Assembly: GCA_050872545.1 (NCBI GenBank)
Contig: JBNMHA010000028.1
Span: forward strand, 1 to 26,082
DNA length: 26,082 nt
Direction of reading: 5' to 3'
Source: RGIG8597 sp050872545
GTDB lineage: Bacteria > Spirochaetota > GWE2-31-10
A program made the position numbers and the translations under genes. Of the stretch, positions 25,101-26,082 are shown in pieces (position 1 is the stretch's first letter; every line of letters starts with the position of its first letter). The notes below the pieces were generated by a model. It made no database searches, was not told where the DNA came from, and was given only the letters and a program-made list of their open reading frames with translations.

Positions 25101-25683
25101 TGCATCAGGTGAAAACGTAAACGTAATGGTATTCGATACAGAAATGTACTCAAATACAGGCGGTCAAGCTTCTAAAGCTTCCAACATCGGTGAAATTTGT
25201 CAGTTTGCCGCAGCCGGAAAAGAAATCGGTAAAAAATCACTTGCTGAAATCGCAATGAGTTACGGTTACGTATACGTTGCTCAAATCGCTCTGGGCGCAA
25301 ATCCTGCACAAGCCGTAAAAGCAATTGCCGAAGCTGAAGCATACAACGGTCCGTCATTAATCATCGGTTATGCTCCATGTGAACTTCACGGAGTAAAAGG
25401 TGGAATGAACCACTGCCAAGACGAAATGAAAGCTGCTGTAAAATCAGGTTACTGGAACTTGTTCAGTTTCAATCCTGCTCTTAAAGCTGAAGGTAAAAAT
25501 CCGTTTACTTTGGCTTCAAGAGAAGGTGACGGAACTTACCAAGCATTCCTTGCTAATGAAACTCGTTATTCTGCACTTACTCGTAAATTCCCTGAACGTG
25601 CTGAAAAACTTTTCAAAGCAAATGAAGAAGCTGCAAAAGCACGTTTTGAACACTTACAGAGATTAATAGAATTGTATAAATAA
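22126..25683 (+). CDS. nifJ: pyruvate:ferredoxin (flavodoxin) oxidoreductase
   Basis: It converts pyruvate and CoA to acetyl-CoA and CO2, passing electrons to ferredoxin; the central energy step of anaerobic fermenters. At 1185 residues it is the full-length fused homodimeric type. The N-terminal pyruvate-binding region reads AYAFTEVAGIYPITPSSPMAD. Two [4Fe-4S] motifs are complete: Cys698, 701, 704, 708 and Cys754, 757, 760, 764. The TPP-side cluster cysteines appear in GSCAGCAETSYARL, then TGCSSIWGG. The TPP-binding region has GGDGWAYDIGFGGLDH. AGGAG lies about 8 bases before the ATG. It is a single-gene unit with its own terminator. Codon use looks like that of a highly expressed gene. Confidence 0.98.
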   Translation: MSNSKKQSMDGNQAAAHVAYAFTEVAGIYPITPSSPMADFVDQWSANGLKNIFGTETKVVEMESEAGAAGTVHGSLAAGALTTTFTASQGLLLMIPNMYKIAGELLPCVFHVSARTVAAQSLNIFGDHSDVYACRQTGFAMLAETNTQEVMDLAAVAHLSAIEGRVPFINFFDGFRTSHEIQKIRIWDYEDLKEMCNMDAVKAFRDHALNPEHPAMRGSHENGDVFFQHREACNTVYNALPAVVEKYMAKVNAKLGTNYGLFNYYGAEDADRVIVAMGSICDVIEEVIDYLNAKGEKVGLIKVRLYRPWVKEAFTKLIPATAKKIAVIDRTKEPGALGEPLYLDVATTLREAGLNDIVLTAGRYGLGSKDTPPSSIFAVYKELEKDSPKARFTLGIVDDVTNLSLPEIKPAPITAAAGTKECKFWGLGGDGTVGANKNSTKIIGDHTDKYIQAYFQYDSKKTGGITISHLRFGDKPIRSPYYINQADFVACHSPSYVIKGYKMVQDVKPNGIFMINCQWSDEELDKHMPAESKKYIADNNIQVYTINAIDKAIEIGMGKRTNTILQSAFFKLANVMPIDEAIDFMKQAAKKSYAKKGDDVVQMNYNAIDAGVEILHKVEIPASWKNPTADAPKAKLAGDPKVVAMVENLMNPIALMDGDNLPVSAFKDCADGQFEIGASAYEKRGTAVMVPVWDPATCAQCNSCAFVCSHATIRPFILNDAEVKAAPANIKLADSKHATEAGMKYTMSVSPLDCMGCGECVTVCPAASKGALKMVPQETQSAEQPVFDYLVTNVGKKEIKPVFTDATPIGSQYNQPLLEFSGSCAGCAETSYARLITQLFGEQMYISNATGCSSIWGGPAATCPYTVNKDSKKGPAWANSLFEDNAEHGLGMYLGQKFIRDSLIKKLEEIAAGDKASASLKDAIAKFIETKDSTKGNVEPCKALIAELEKCGCDCSKEILEKKSYLSKKSVWIMGGDGWAYDIGFGGLDHVLASGENVNVMVFDTEMYSNTGGQASKASNIGEICQFAAAGKEIGKKSLAEIAMSYGYVYVAQIALGANPAQAVKAIAEAEAYNGPSLIIGYAPCELHGVKGGMNHCQDEMKAAVKSGYWNLFSFNPALKAEGKNPFTLASREGDGTYQAFLANETRYSALTRKFPERAEKLFKANEEAAKARFEHLQRLIELYK

Positions 25684-25718
25684 CAATTTTATACTTTATA
25701 ATTTGAAACTATAACATT

Positions 25719-25759
25719 AACAGCACAGATAAACTTTTTGTTTGTCGGTGCTGTTTTTT
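25719..25759 (+). terminator. Rho-independent terminator after nifJ
   Basis: AACAGCAC (25719-25726) pairs with GTGCTGTT (25748-25755), with an inner AAAC/GTTT stem, followed by more T. Confidence 0.92.
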
Positions 25760-25799
25760 ATTCACTTATTTAAAATCAGTTACTTATAAGGAAATAATC

Positions 25800-25958
25800 T
25801 TGGAAACAAAAAGAAGCAATTTTTGCGTTTTCTGCAAAAACTATTTTTACTTTATAAAAAATAATATTCCGCTTACTGTATTCACAACAACAATTCTTTT
25901 ATTCATATACGGAATCAGACTTTTTAATGTAAATATAGGAATTGGAGTGATACAATAA
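25800..25958 (+). pseudogene. 5' fragment of a membrane-protein gene cut by an IS3-family element
   Basis: A TTG start with AAGGAA (25788-25793) 6 bases upstream opens a frame of 52 codons: a cysteine/aromatic start (NFCVFCKNYFYF), one strong hydrophobic segment (IPLTVFTTTILLFIYGI), then RLFNVNIGIGVIQ and a TAA. The last codons lie at the junction with an insertion element, so the original gene almost certainly continued. The layout (short cytoplasmic start, a membrane helix, then N-V-N-I-G-I) would suit the start of a large transporter or exporter, but I cannot name the family from this much. Confidence 0.65.
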
Positions 25959-26082
25959 AAGTGCAGTGCCTAAATAGCCGAAAAACTAAGGAGCATGGCA
26001 ATGAAAAGGTACGACCAAAATTTCAAGGACGAGGCTTTGAAGCTCTCGGACGACATCGGAATCAAAAAAGCTTGCGAGCAGC
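25945..26082 (+). mobile_element. left end of an IS3-family insertion sequence
   Basis: Base composition changes here from AT-rich to more GC-rich, and an IS3-type orfA begins at 26001. The exact left boundary is uncertain: a TG dinucleotide typical of IS3 ends occurs at 25948-25949, inside the disrupted gene's reading frame. The right end, orfB and the target-site duplication lie beyond the window. Confidence 0.7.
26001..26082 (+). CDS. IS3-family transposase OrfA, partial
   Basis: The first 27 codons read MKRYDQNFKDEALKLSDDIG then IKKACEQ. This is the typical start of the helix-turn-helix OrfA protein of IS3-family elements, which binds the IS ends and is fused to the OrfB catalytic part by frameshifting. 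AAGGAG (25988-25993) is 7 bases before this ATG; an in-frame ATG at 25995 is only one base from it and is less likely. The gene runs off the window. Confidence 0.88.
   Translation, partial: MKRYDQNFKDEALKLSDDIGIKKACEQ

Noticed and set aside
1..26082. CRISPR array, prophage or defence island
   Set aside because: No regularly spaced repeats, cas-like, phage or toxin/antitoxin proteins are visible; apart from the IS end the window is ordinary chromosomal content.

Overview
The window is low-GC bacterial chromosomal DNA with densely packed genes on both strands. It looks like a spirochaete of the genus Treponema. The evidence is indirect: a fermentative core with pyruvate:ferredoxin oxidoreductase, a small YjfB-like protein, a spirochaete-style lipobox (I-T-A-C), weakly conserved outer-membrane and membrane signalling proteins, and AT-rich intergenic DNA with good AGGAG ribosome sites. 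The genus is an inference; no rRNA gene is present to settle it.

Layout. 1-180: GC-richer repeat-containing non-coding DNA. 181-2417 (-): cysS followed by a secreted beta-barrel-like protein. 2608-3042: a 57-residue YjfB-like protein (+) and a tRNA-Gly(GCC) (-), each with a strong terminator. 3200-5098 (-): a large membrane protein with degenerate signalling domains and a LuxR-type DNA-binding end, divergent from a GtrA-like protein (5202-5645) that may be read from a leaderless mRNA. 5781-8034 (+): ornithine carbamoyltransferase and a GH13 glucan enzyme, one base apart. 8124-9695 (-): gpmI, divergent from a CYTH-domain protein (9939-10637). 10861-12482 (+): a periplasmic LTxxQ protein, an ECF sigma factor and a zinc-finger anti-sigma factor. 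12694-14125 (+): a CotH-family lipoprotein whose signal peptide contains an (AT)9 tract that currently puts the gene out of frame. 14252-15520 (+): serS. 15618-16118 (-): ferritin. 16298-17221 (+): serA-type dehydrogenase. 17389-19545 (-): metG. 19710-21968 (+): a secreted propeller protein with a catalytically degenerate NodB domain. 22126-25683 (+): nifJ/PFOR. The right edge holds a 52-codon gene fragment broken by the left end of an IS3-family element.

How the genes fit together. The housekeeping part covers lower glycolysis (GpmI), serine synthesis from 3-phosphoglycerate (SerA), charging of Ser, Cys and Met tRNAs, and pyruvate oxidation (PFOR). The accessory part is envelope-centred: the LTxxQ/sigma/anti-sigma trio resembles a transmembrane stress-sensing switch, and the CotH gene just after it looks like a phase-variable surface-lipoprotein locus. 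I regard that switch (12694-12786) as the most interesting signal in the window, followed by the degenerate 7TM/kinase-like/receiver-like/LuxR fusion and the NodB pseudoenzyme.
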